Assembly (NCBI GenBank): GCA_022013615.1
Contig: JAKLQB010000788.1
Coordinates: forward strand, 1-11,705
Length of the DNA: 11,705 bases
Source of the DNA: Desulfobacterales bacterium
GTDB taxonomy: Bacteria > Desulfobacterota > DSM-4660 > Desulfatiglandales > Desulfatiglandaceae
Direction: 5' to 3'
This document shows positions 5,745 to 11,705 of this stretch, in pieces. Each line of letters begins with the position of its first letter. Within the stretch, counting starts at the first letter, position 1. The position numbers and the translations under genes are program-made. The notes below the pieces were generated by a model. That model was given only the letters and a program-made list of their open reading frames with translations. It was not told where the DNA came from and did not search any database.

Positions 5745-6464
5745 TCATTCAATCACTTGCAGAAGACCATCTATAAACCCAACAGGGTTAGTGAACACGG
5801 TTTCGTGTCCACCGTCGATTTCGACGAGGTTAAACTCTCCGAGTTCAGCCTGTGCCATTCCAATATATGCCCCAGTCGGCAGAGACGTATCGTCTTTGCA
5901 AAAAAGCACCGATTTAGGAATGTCGAGTGCCTTAAATGGAGCGGTAATGACCGGGGTAGTGAATAGCGCAAACGGCTGTGGGACACATTTAGCAATCACA
6001 GCATCCTGATGCTCAGTCGTATCAGTACCCATCAGAGTCCCTCGAATAAAATCGGGAATGACCGGCACAGAATTATCGGGAGAAGCATTAGCCGCAGCAC
6101 TCAGACCCTCGGCCGCTTCAGGTGGCACAAGATCAAACTGGGATTTGCCATCAGGCAGCAAAAAGGCGTTGTAAAAAACAATCCTTTCAATCTTGTCGGC
6201 CGCTTTTGGAGTAGCGGATTGGAGTACAAAACCGGCACTTGAATGCCCAACCAGAATAACCGGCCCTGCTTGCTTTTGCAGAATACCAACTAAAGAATCA
6301 ACAATTTGATCAAATGTGATCCCACTACGATCATCCCCAGGACTGTTCCCCGGATAAGTCGGCGCCTCAGCCGTGTGACCGGCTACCTCTAGAAGTTTGA
6401 TCGCCTCATCATAGACCCAACCACCGTGCCAAGCACCGTGAACCAATACAAAATGTTTGCTCAT
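5745..6464 (-). CDS. Alpha/beta hydrolase of the esterase/hydroxynitrile-lyase-like family
   Basis: The 239-residue cytoplasmic enzyme has no signal peptide. HGAWHGGW (9-16) forms the oxyanion region. GHSSAG (73-78) carries the nucleophile Ser75, CKDD near residue 194 offers the acid, and DGGHETVF gives the catalytic His220. These features and the length fit the family that includes plant methyl-salicylate esterases, hydroxynitrile lyases and many bacterial carboxylesterases. A small ester is the likely substrate class but cannot be specified. ATG 6464 has AAGGAG at the right distance. GTTAGAA lies just upstream (6484-6478), like the right end of an integron attachment core leading into a cassette gene. 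The gene is followed by a hairpin spacer and the second long structured repeat, and has no operon partner. Confidence 0.93.
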   Translation of the reverse strand: MSKHFVLVHGAWHGGWVYDEAIKLLEVAGHTAEAPTYPGNSPGDDRSGITFDQIVDSLVGILQKQAGPVILVGHSSAGFVLQSATPKAADKIERIVFYNAFLLPDGKSQFDLVPPEAAEGLSAAANASPDNSVPVIPDFIRGTLMGTDTTEHQDAVIAKCVPQPFALFTTPVITAPFKALDIPKSVLFCKDDTSLPTGAYIGMAQAELGEFNLVEIDGGHETVFTNPVGFIDGLLQVIE

Positions 6465-6707
6465 GAGAATCTCCTTATTCTAACAAAATTAATTGAAACT
6501 GTTCCAAAAAGGGAATGCCGAAAATAAAATCAAACGGATTAATTCCTCCACAGACATCTTACTGATGCTTTCTTAAACGACCCTTTTTGATATGAAAATT
6601 GAAGGTTTAAGCCCTAAAAATAAGGGAAAAATCGCTCATATTATAGATATATCAAATAGTTAACTTGGTCAGACCCTCATTCACATTCACCATTCGCATT
6701 TGTTGGC
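6465..6707 (-). other. Intergenic spacer with two attC-like half sites
   Basis: No gene is seen. On the minus strand AGCCAAC follows at the stop of the upstream gene (6712-6706), overlapping it, and GTTAGAA lies at 6484-6478 just before the hydrolase binding site. They resemble the two ends of an attC, but the roughly 235-bp distance is longer than usual and the arms pair poorly. The spacer is AT-rich, including TATAAT near 6646-6641, which may be a -10 element without a convincing -35. Confidence 0.3.
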
Positions 6708-7847
6708 TTAAATATCCTTAAGCTTGAGCACATGCAACGGTTCCCAGGTTATGAATGGGGTGATTCTGCGTTTATATCTGCCCAAATCATCATAATGCAA
6801 GACGTCATAGACGTACTGATCTTCTCTAAAATGCTGGTTAGCCCTGTGCAATGAGGCGTAAGACGGAATAATGCCGATATTGTCTTGAGCAAGCAGCCTT
6901 TTGCGAATTCCTTCCGGGTCGGCAATTGAGATTGGAATAGATGCGTCATAGATCCCTAAAAACATCTGTATTGTCTCCTTCAATCTATTGATTGAAGCGC
7001 CGCGCAGTCCTACTTTAAAACCCTCCTTCTTATGGAAATGTGGACGGGATACACTAATATCTATATGCGTTGTATTTCCCCCGCGTTTGATCTCCCATGG
7101 ATGTCCACCGCTCGCTCTTTTCGGATGTTTTCCATCGATCCAATCGGAAAACTCCTGCTTAGAGTTTTCATCTATGTCAAGAAGTCCCTCATGCCTGCCA
7201 TCAGCATTGCGTTTATACATTTCCCGGCCGGACAAACTCTCATCAAAATAATCATCCTTTCGACTTCCGGCAATATAGGCGATCCTGCAATAGTCAAAGT
7301 AGTCCTTTGCTGTCATGGATTCTACGATGGTATTCTCTTCCTTAAAAAAATATCCATCTTCTACCAAACGTATGAATTTCCTGCTCTTCATTTTGCCCAG
7401 TTCCTTGTCAAGCCGGTAGATATCGGCAAGAGATGCTCTGATAAGAGAATTTGGCACGATGCCGAATCGACGGTTTAGCGGGTACTGCTCCTGCACGCAC
7501 ATATTGGCTTTTATCCAGTCTTTTCTAACTGTCTTAAGCCAGGTACGGGCCGATGAGATCATAGGCCCCCATACACTGGCTGGATCGTCACAGCCGTCTT
7601 CATAAGATGAAAAACCAAACGATACCATCGCCTGCACGCTCTTTTTCGGTGCCACTTCCAGTGAACAGCTATTGCCGTCAATATGGCTGATATAGGAAGT
7701 TTGCCTGTATTTGGTAACATACACATGGTTCCATTTGCCTTTACTGTCAGGGAAAATCAGGTCCCAGACAAGGTCGACACCTGACACATCATAATCCAAG
7801 TGCCCCAGTTCCTTCAAGAGGGAATAGACGGTATCTTCGAATTTCAC
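6708..7847 (-). CDS. Conserved-looking protein of unknown function, 379 residues
   Basis: I do not recognise a named family. The protein is soluble, with no signal peptide or membrane segment. The N-terminal third is rich in aromatic residues (VWDLIFPDSKGKW, YISHIDGN). The middle is charged and helical (SLADIYRLDKELGKMKSRKF). The C-terminal third looks most like a conserved core: GHPWEIKRGGNTTHIDISVS, then GFKVGLRGASINRLKETIQMFLGIYDASIPI, IRKRLLAQDNIGIIP and LHYDDLGRYKRR. The G-H-P-W-E-I-x-R-G-G-N-T-T-H-I pattern is reminiscent of unnamed proteins in other anaerobes. The start is GTG 7847 with GAGG six bases upstream. It lies between a 59-bp attC-like element and the stop-overlapping half site at 6706, as a cassette gene would. 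Function unknown. Confidence 0.8.
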   Translation of the reverse strand: MKFEDTVYSLLKELGHLDYDVSGVDLVWDLIFPDSKGKWNHVYVTKYRQTSYISHIDGNSCSLEVAPKKSVQAMVSFGFSSYEDGCDDPASVWGPMISSARTWLKTVRKDWIKANMCVQEQYPLNRRFGIVPNSLIRASLADIYRLDKELGKMKSRKFIRLVEDGYFFKEENTIVESMTAKDYFDYCRIAYIAGSRKDDYFDESLSGREMYKRNADGRHEGLLDIDENSKQEFSDWIDGKHPKRASGGHPWEIKRGGNTTHIDISVSRPHFHKKEGFKVGLRGASINRLKETIQMFLGIYDASIPISIADPEGIRKRLLAQDNIGIIPSYASLHRANQHFREDQYVYDVLHYDDLGRYKRRITPFITWEPLHVLKLKDI

Positions 7848-7889
7848 AGGCGCCTCGTTTTACTTTCGCTCTCAATACCTGCAAGTTCA

Positions 7890-7948
7890 GTCATAACCTC
7901 TTCAGCAGCGCCGCAGTTTGGCGTCTATCTGAAAGAGCCTTGTTATAG
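7890..7948 (-). other. attC-like 59-base element
   Basis: On the minus strand the element runs from CTATAAC (7948-7942) to GTTATGAC (7897-7890), exactly 59 bases. Outer boxes TATAAC and GTTATG pair at five of six positions. The inner arms CTCTTTCAGATAGACGCC and GGCGCTGCTGAAGAG pair with a few extra bases on one strand, as in folded attC sites. It starts 26 bases after the stop of the 7975-8490 gene and ends 42 bases before the next start. The core bases differ from strict RYYYAAC/GTTRRRY, so this is a good shape match with imperfect consensus. Confidence 0.5.
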
Positions 7949-7974
7949 TTCGTTTCTATTTCAGCGATAACACC

Positions 7975-8490
7975 CTAAAAATATAATTGTATCGTCCCAG
8001 AGCAGTTCCCACTTAAAGGCATAATACATCTCACAATATCGGGATTGAATTTATATTTTATTCTGAACTCATTAAGCCAACATTTTATTCTGTAAAGCAC
8101 TCCACATTCATACTTGCCTATGACGTCTAACCTATTTACGCCTTCATACGCAAAACATTTCCCTTGATAAAATTCCCATGTCATTTTGTTCTCTTCAGGA
8201 AAACTAAACCTTACATTCATAAAATCAGGTATCATCAATTTGGAAGCTTCAATAAAAAACAGCCTAAATTCTTCAAAATTTTCAATGTTTTTTTCAAATC
8301 CGAGAATACTTTTAATTCGTTTTATTTCAATTGAAGATAATGATTTAATGGCGGATTTGTTGATTTTATTTGTTACCTCAATCCCAAATTCTTGCAGGCA
8401 ATGAAAAAACCACATGCCGTCATGTGTCATCCAACACCTATTTAAAAGATCAATTGTTTCTTTTTGAGGGATATTTTTAACAGACCGCAA
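7975..8490 (-). CDS. Cytoplasmic protein of unknown function with conserved-looking Cys motifs
   Basis: The 171-residue protein opens with a helical part containing NRCWMTHDGMWFFHCLQEFG. It continues with a central PDFMNVRFSFPEENKMTWEFYQGKCFAYEG and ends with a Cys-rich part: KYECGVLYRIKCWL and RCIMPLSGNCSG. It brings to mind small uncharacterised families such as DUF6125 or ATC-hydrolase-like proteins, but I cannot assign it firmly. The paired Cys residues near the C-terminus could bind a metal or be redox active; this is inference. Start is TTG 8490, supported by a very strong AAGGAGG (8502-8496) five bases upstream, so the unusual codon is credible. AT content is high compared with the group II intron remnant next to it. 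The attC-like 59-bp element follows its stop. Confidence 0.75.
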   Translation of the reverse strand: MRSVKNIPQKETIDLLNRCWMTHDGMWFFHCLQEFGIEVTNKINKSAIKSLSSIEIKRIKSILGFEKNIENFEEFRLFFIEASKLMIPDFMNVRFSFPEENKMTWEFYQGKCFAYEGVNRLDVIGKYECGVLYRIKCWLNEFRIKYKFNPDIVRCIMPLSGNCSGTIQLYF

Positions 8491-8495
8491 ATCTA

Positions 8496-8502
8496 CCTCC
8501 TT
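8496..8502 (-). promoter_or_regulatory. Strong ribosome binding site fixing a TTG start
   Basis: AAGGAGG on the minus strand lies five bases before TTG 8490. No ATG or GTG nearby has such support, so it decides the start of the 7975-8490 gene. Confidence 0.7.
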
Positions 8503-8598
8503 TTGATCGTATATATCGTATTATATTCCAGCATAATCGGGATAGGGGGGAGCCTCACGACTCCCCTCCTCCCACACCACCGGGCATACGGATCACGT

Positions 8599-8617
8599 AT
8601 CCCGCTGATAGCGGGAT
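8599..8617. repeat. Small REP-like hairpin inside the intron's domain V region
   Basis: ATCCCGCTGATAGCGGGAT is a perfect palindrome with a three-base centre. With its flanks it closely matches the hairpin at 824-842 (GAATCCCGCT...AGCGGGA on the minus strand). Confidence 0.5.
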
Positions 8618-8625
8618 TCGGTTGA

Positions 8626-8934
8626 CTAAGTGGGTTTAACAAACAGTTTTGGCAATCCTAAACATGCAAAATACTTTACCGGTAGAGCAAAAGCTAACCC
8701 TGGACTACGGCTCAGTCTCCATGGACCATGTGCCGATTTCGCTGTATTCCAAGCAAGATCCCTACTTACTCCACCTTTCAGAAGCTCCCTGTAGCCCCGC
8801 CGACCCCATTGCTTCCAAAGGTAGCATCGAAGGCGCCGTTTGATCCAGGAATCCAGTTCTTTTAGGATATAACGCACTTCCGTGAAATTAAAGTATGCCT
8901 GCCAGCCTAACATAAACCGGCGAAGCTCCATCAC
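8626..8934 (-). pseudogene. ltrA: Group II intron maturase (LtrA-type), C-terminal remnant
   Basis: About 100 residues match the end of group II intron reverse transcriptase/maturase proteins. The run LRRFMLGWQAYFNFTEV, then LDSWIKRRLRCYLWKQWGRRGYREL and SPGLAFALPVKYFACLGLPKLF, corresponds to the maturase (X) domain end and C-terminal region. The palm with the YADD motif and everything before it is gone, and no proper start exists; the frame simply begins at the deletion point. It is embedded in the intron RNA fragment 8536-8940. Complete relatives are about 400-500 residues, so roughly three quarters are missing. Not functional. Confidence 0.85.
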
Positions 8935-8952
8935 GATTACTTCTAAAGGAGA

Positions 8953-9127
8953 TCAAGTCTGCCGTTGACTCTTATTAAGGTTTCTGGTTAATTCATGAAT
9001 ACGTTTTTTAAGGTTTCTATTCCTTCCGATTTCTTGTTTCACTCTTTCTACGATACTGATTACTGTACTATGATGGGGCAAATCTGCCGTGTCTCTTATT
9101 AACTTTATACAAGAGTCAACGGCAGAC
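8953..9127 (-). pseudogene. RAYT C-terminal helix-turn-helix remnant in a repeat element with 17-bp inverted ends
   Basis: The last 40 codons (9075-8953) read HHSTVISIVERVKQEIGR then NLKKRIHELTRNLNK and a short tail. This resembles the DnaA domain IV-like HTH at the C-terminus of some REP-associated transposases (compare the HxSTV motif). The upstream part of that frame is not coding-like. GTCTGCCGTTGACTCTT (8957-8973) and its perfect inverse (9111-9127) flank the stretch, and a third, direct, imperfect copy lies at about 9082-9100. The dispersed repeat thus coincides with the tail codons (KSQRQT-stop). Confidence 0.5.
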
Positions 9128-9420
9128 CCCTTTACAACTTGACTCTCTGAAGGACGCAAGATGGCCCGGCCAAAACTCCCGCCTATCTCATCTTGTTCTT
9201 GATTTTCCCTTGGACGGCAAAGGTAAGCCTAAGCTAAGCTGACGGTGGGTTAAAGGCAATGCACCTTAATAACCGCCAGTATTCCCATACGCACCATCAT
9301 CCAAAAAACCACTGTGGTAAGCCGGTCAGCTAGAGTGAATGGTTAGGAAAAAATTTTCCCATGTCAAGGGCTGACCACTTTTTCCGCATGTAATACTCCT
9401 AACCCGCAAATTGGGCTTAA
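9128..9420. other. Spacer without recognisable gene
   Basis: This 293-bp stretch carries no frame that looks like protein on either strand. CAACTTGACTCTC near 9135 is a partial copy of the dispersed repeat. GGAAAAAATTTTCCC near 9348-9360 is palindromic. The sequence could be the end of an eroded insertion sequence, but no terminal repeat or transposase fragment supports that. Confidence 0.5.
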
Positions 9421-10017
9421 CTACCTTTGCAATATCTCAATAGCTCGGCAGAGCTTTTTTCCTTCTTCGTATGCTTCTTCTAAATACTCCGGATGTTTCA
9501 ATACATCTCCTTGAAAATCGAGACCGCGGTGTAAAAGCGCTTTCCAGAGTTCCGTGTCGAGAACGTCAAAAAAATACTTAATTGTGAGAAGAGCTCCATC
9601 AAAGAGCTTTTTTCCCTTTGTGGCGCCAACCGATATAAAGAGTCCTTTCCTTTTTGGCTCCCACCCGCCATAAGGGACCTTGTCAATCCAGTATTTTTTT
9701 ACCCACATAGATTGGCAACGGTCTATAAGCATCTTTGTGTGGGCACTAACCGCATAGAAAAAAATGGGGGAGGCCAGCATGAGGCCCTGGCAAGCTTGCA
9801 GCTGATCCAGAACGCGGTGAAAATCATCCTCGATGACGCATCGACCAGTCTCCTTGCAACCGTAAATTTCAAGACAGGGAGATATCTTTAAATCTCTAAG
9901 AACAATCTCTTCAACATCGGCACCGGCCTCCCTTGCTCCTTGGACCGCTTTCTTAAGAAGTAAAGAAGTGTTGCCCTTACGGCGTGGACTACCATACACG
10001 GCAACTATCTTAATCAT
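9421..10017 (-). CDS. Flavodoxin-fold NAD(P)H-dependent FMN reductase
   Basis: The 198-residue protein belongs to the flavodoxin-fold FMN reductase / iron-sulfur flavoprotein group. GSPRRKGNTS (9-18) binds the FMN phosphate. ASPIFFYAVSAHTKMLIDR (82-100) is the second flavin-contact segment. Between them lie Cys48, Cys54 and Cys60 (PCLEIYGCKETGRC), placed where iron-sulfur flavoproteins carry their compact cysteine cluster but with one fewer cysteine, so a [4Fe-4S] centre is uncertain. It is likely a cytoplasmic electron-transfer reductase; the partner is unknown. ATG 10017 is preceded by AGGAG six bases away; the TTG two codons earlier overlaps that spacing and is unlikely. It is followed by an empty spacer and preceded by a repeat-rich region, so it is probably transcribed alone. 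Confidence 0.88.
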   Translation of the reverse strand: MIKIVAVYGSPRRKGNTSLLLKKAVQGAREAGADVEEIVLRDLKISPCLEIYGCKETGRCVIEDDFHRVLDQLQACQGLMLASPIFFYAVSAHTKMLIDRCQSMWVKKYWIDKVPYGGWEPKRKGLFISVGATKGKKLFDGALLTIKYFFDVLDTELWKALLHRGLDFQGDVLKHPEYLEEAYEEGKKLCRAIEILQR

Positions 10018-10104
10018 ATTCAACTCCTAAAACTAACAGAGAATATTTTTTATGAGAATATGCCATAATGCCCCGCTACGGCTCGGCTTGAGCAGTTTGG
10101 CCCT

Positions 10105-10140
10105 GAGCCCTTTGGCAGTGAGCTCACTGCCAAAGGGCTC
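10105..10140. repeat. 36-bp perfect palindrome
   Basis: GAGCCCTTTGGCAGTGAG is followed immediately by its exact reverse complement, with no central gap. It lies about 90 bases upstream of the FMN reductase start. It can form a long cruciform or transcript stem, or serve as a dimer binding site. No second copy is seen in the window. Confidence 0.75.
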
Positions 10141-10178
10141 GCCGAAGTCTTGTGGCGGGATGAATGGCATCCTTTGTT

Positions 10179-10198
10179 ATTCCCGCGAAAGCGGGAAT
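10179..10198. repeat. REP-like hairpin with GAAA loop
   Basis: ATTCCCGC and GCGGGAAT form an eight-pair stem around GAAA. A related CTGGAT-GCCCGCG segment follows at 10226-10240. Hairpins of the GGAATCCCGC type are common dispersed repeats in proteobacterial genomes. Confidence 0.55.
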
Positions 10199-10256
10199 CC
10201 AGGTAAATCCTGAAAAACTTAATAGCCTGGATGCCCGCGTCCGCGGTCATGACTAA

Positions 10257-10290
10257 TGAACTACCCCGCTGCTTGCGGCGGGGTAGTTCA
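10257..10290 (-). terminator. Strong stem-loop behind the DUF5661-like gene
   Basis: TGAACTACCCCGC (10257-10269) and GCGGGGTAGTTCA (10278-10290) form a perfect 13-pair stem with an eight-base loop, starting one base after the stop codon of the upstream gene. The tail lacks a clear T-run. It could end or protect the transcript, or be a dispersed REP-type element. Confidence 0.5.
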
Positions 10291-10291
10291 T

Positions 10292-10729
10292 TTACGCTAA
10301 GCGGTCTAATTCTGCTTTCCTTAGGGCTATTCTCGCCTTTGCAAGCCTTGCATAGCAATCTTTGATCTTCTTTGCCTGCCCGCGCACCACGACCTTGAGC
10401 AGATCCCCCTCCAGCTCCGCCACTTCCAGAAGCCTGTAATAGTCCAGCGATTCCTTGAAATGGGCGAGCACTATAAGACCGGTGAGAAGGGGATGGTTAT
10501 TGGTCACGTTGGCATCCTTAAACTGCAACCCGTGTTCGAGCTCAACCTCCAGGCCTGCCTGGAACGCTTTGGGTTCGATCTTCATTTTGCCCTTGTTTAC
10601 CTCGGCAAGAATTACCTTTGCCTCTTTCAGTGATACTTTCGGCTCTTTCTTTTTGGTCCAGTCGCTGATCTTAAGTTCCCTGCAAACCCTTTTGACTTCA
10701 TCTACGGTAACATACTTTGGAATTTTCAT
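10292..10729 (-). CDS. DUF5661-like protein of unknown function
   Basis: The 145-residue soluble protein has a lysine-rich N-terminal half (DWTKKKEPKVSLKEAKVILAEVNKGKMKIE) and a C-terminal part with GLEVELEHGLQF, then NVTNNHPLLTGLIVLAHFKESLDYYRLLEVAE. The order G-L-x-V-E-x-E-H-G, N-V-T-N, L-T-G-x-I-x-L-A-H and Y-Y-x-x-L corresponds to the DUF5661 family as I remember it; members have no established function and are also found in phages. His66 and the later AHF histidine could bind a metal, which is speculation. The ATG at 10729 follows AGGGGAAAGG closely. A strong stem-loop begins right after the stop. A base-modification, phage or packaging role cannot be argued from context. Confidence 0.75.
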   Translation of the reverse strand: MKIPKYVTVDEVKRVCRELKISDWTKKKEPKVSLKEAKVILAEVNKGKMKIEPKAFQAGLEVELEHGLQFKDANVTNNHPLLTGLIVLAHFKESLDYYRLLEVAELEGDLLKVVVRGQAKKIKDCYARLAKARIALRKAELDRLA

Positions 10730-10863
10730 GCCTTTCCCCTCCTTTTACAAAATTATTGTGGAAATCTCTTGGTTTCGTCTTAGAATACCAAGTCCTGCGG
10801 CCGTGGTTAGAGTAAAGCGGCTTTGACATTTGATAAAGGGTCAAGACGACATAGGTGTCAGGC

Positions 10864-11079
10864 CTACACAGTTGACAAGTTGAGATCTGAAATAATTTTA
10901 TCGATCTTTTTTTTCAGTTTTTTATCGTCTTTGATTTGCAACCCAACGCGGCGGCTTGCCTGAGAAACACCAGATACGCCAATCCCAAAGTGCAATCCGA
11001 TTTCTTTTAATTTTTGCCCACTAAATTTATGACACAAGTAGATCTGAACTCTTTTTAATAATGCTGCATCTTCATTCAA
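10864..11079 (-). pseudogene. Detached RAYT-type C-terminal helix-turn-helix domain
   Basis: The 71 residues KRVQIYLCHKFSGQKLKEIGLHFGIGVSGVSQASRRVG followed by a lysine-rich helix form a DnaA domain IV-like or sigma-like HTH, as found at the C-terminus of one RAYT subgroup. The first codon is TTG without a binding site, and the frame is open upstream to about 11115. It is in the same frame as the RAYT ending at 11128, separated by two TAA codons 15 bases apart. That RAYT already ends in the usual FWD-type motif, so this is more likely the tail of a different copy. The stop lies in CAACTGTGTAGGCCTGAC, a likely repeat boundary. Confidence 0.55.
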
Positions 11080-11127
11080 TACTTCTTGCTGTCTTGCTGG
11101 GGTCGGGCCACGTTAACTTATTGAATA

Positions 11128-11705
11128 TTATGGTTTAACGTCCCAAAAATAGGTGTTTTCAGGGCCTATATCGTCATTTTCGCCCCCAAAACGGAAACCA
11201 TAAGGAATGGAAGGCTCTCGAAGCTGATAAGATTCGCCAGCCTCAATGCTCTTTCTTCCTATTGCCGATACTCCCATTATGCTTTTTACCTTTTCAACAA
11301 AGCCTTTACTCCCAACAGCAGTGCTCCTTGTCCATTTTTCATCCCGGATATTATTTCCGCTCCCCAAATATTCATCTACCCACTTTTTGTGATAAGTAGT
11401 CACACTCTCATAGGTATCAAATCCAAGAAGTTCTCTGGGCTTTTCATAATCGATCAGAACGTTTTTTCTTTTTGGTCGTTGTATCTCATTGTAACCACAA
11501 AAAGGCCATTCAGAAGGATGGTTCACAACGCCTGTACGTACTATATTGAGATCAATATATACAAGGCACTTAAATAGGTGCTCACCGCTTTCCACCGCCG
11601 TTGCGTGATAACGATCCTCCCAAAATGCTCCCTTGCGCTTCTTCCTTTGATTATATTCTTGACCAGTTCGCCCGGCAATCAGTTTAATCGAATTTGGAAT
11701 AACAT
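11128..11705 (-). CDS. REP-associated tyrosine transposase (RAYT, Y1/IS200-like), N-terminus outside window
   Basis: The frame is open from the right window edge and gives 191 residues plus a stop. It contains hallmark segments of RAYT/Y1 transposases: KGAFWEDRYHATAVE, then CLVYIDLNIVRTGVVNHPSEWPFCGYNEI, and a C-terminal GSKGFVEKVKSIMG...YQLREP... ending NTYFWD. The HUH metal-binding motif should lie in the missing N-terminal part. EYNQR before the WEDRY segment is where the nucleophilic tyrosine is expected. These single-strand nucleases act on REP-type palindromes. The window is rich in small palindromic repeats, which this enzyme or relatives could have spread; that link is inferred. Nothing shows it to be broken within the window. 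Confidence 0.9.
   Translation of the reverse strand, partial: VIPNSIKLIAGRTGQEYNQRKKRKGAFWEDRYHATAVESGEHLFKCLVYIDLNIVRTGVVNHPSEWPFCGYNEIQRPKRKNVLIDYEKPRELLGFDTYESVTTYHKKWVDEYLGSGNNIRDEKWTRSTAVGSKGFVEKVKSIMGVSAIGRKSIEAGESYQLREPSIPYGFRFGGENDDIGPENTYFWDVKP

Larger units (their letters stand above)
8536..8940 (-). mobile_element. Group II intron, 3' fragment
   Basis: The maturase C-terminus (8626-8934) is followed by the RNA end of the intron. CCGGTGGTGTGGGAGG resembles the distal strand of domain V and linker. GGGGAGTCGTGAGGCTCCCC is a domain VI hairpin, and the 3' boundary CCCGAT ends near 8536. The 5' two thirds, including domain I and the reverse transcriptase core, are missing. The break lies at about 8940, next to an inverted-repeat element. 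A perfect 19-bp palindrome (8599-8617) sits within the expected domain V. The fragment cannot splice or move by itself. Confidence 0.75.

Noticed and set aside
5461..5748. 95-codon minus-strand frame
   Set aside because: Entirely within the hairpin spacer and second long repeat; coding appearance comes from the repeat only.
10050..10358. 102-codon minus-strand frame
   Set aside because: Consists of translated palindromes and REP-like hairpins and overlaps the end of the DUF5661-like gene.
1..11705. CRISPR array, tRNA or rRNA genes, integrase gene
   Set aside because: No regularly spaced direct repeats, no cloverleaf-like or rRNA-like sequence, and no tyrosine recombinase signature were seen on either strand.

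Overview
The window looks like an accessory region of a Desulfobacterota-type (sulfate-reducing deltaproteobacterial) genome. This is an inference from the gene families, the mix of REP-type repeats and RAYT transposase pieces, and an apparent selenoprotein; no rRNA or core marker gene is present to settle it. Every supportable gene is read on the minus strand, so gene order in the direction of transcription runs from high to low coordinates.

Layout, right to left: a RAYT (Y1/REP-associated) transposase entering from the right edge (11128-11705); a detached helix-turn-helix fragment of another RAYT (10864-11079); a DUF5661-like gene with a strong hairpin behind it (10257-10729); a repeat-rich spacer with a 36-bp perfect palindrome; an FMN reductase (9421-10017); an unexplained spacer; an inverted-repeat-flanked RAYT tail remnant and the 3' end of a group II intron (8536-9127); two genes of unknown function (7975-8490 and 6708-7847) separated by a 59-bp attC-like element; an alpha/beta hydrolase (5745-6464); a CPBP-like membrane protein (4611-5387); a KefF/MdaB-like NAD(P)H oxidoreductase (3860-4453); a 124-bp attC-like element; a truncated lipoprotein hydrolase (3295-3681) joined to a small DUF6868-like membrane gene (3015-3257); a secreted alpha-carbonic anhydrase (2071-2817); a truncated Crp/Fnr-type sensor fragment (1509-1901); a small membrane protein (1118-1495); a 318-bp inverted-repeat block; a further attC-like element; and a MerB-like gene running off the left edge (1-563).

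The genes do not form a pathway. Unrelated single genes point the same way, usually have their own ribosome binding site, and are separated by folded elements, three of which resemble integron attC sites. The best overall reading is a decayed chromosomal integron-like cassette region later colonised by REP/RAYT repeats, MITE-like elements and a group II intron. No integrase is visible, so this remains an inference.

The most interesting item is the MerB-like gene. Its reading frame is interrupted by one TGA exactly where organomercurial lyase has its catalytic cysteine, followed by 61 open codons that keep the MerB pattern and by a hairpin with the geometry of a bacterial SECIS. It is therefore probably a selenocysteine-containing organometal lyase.
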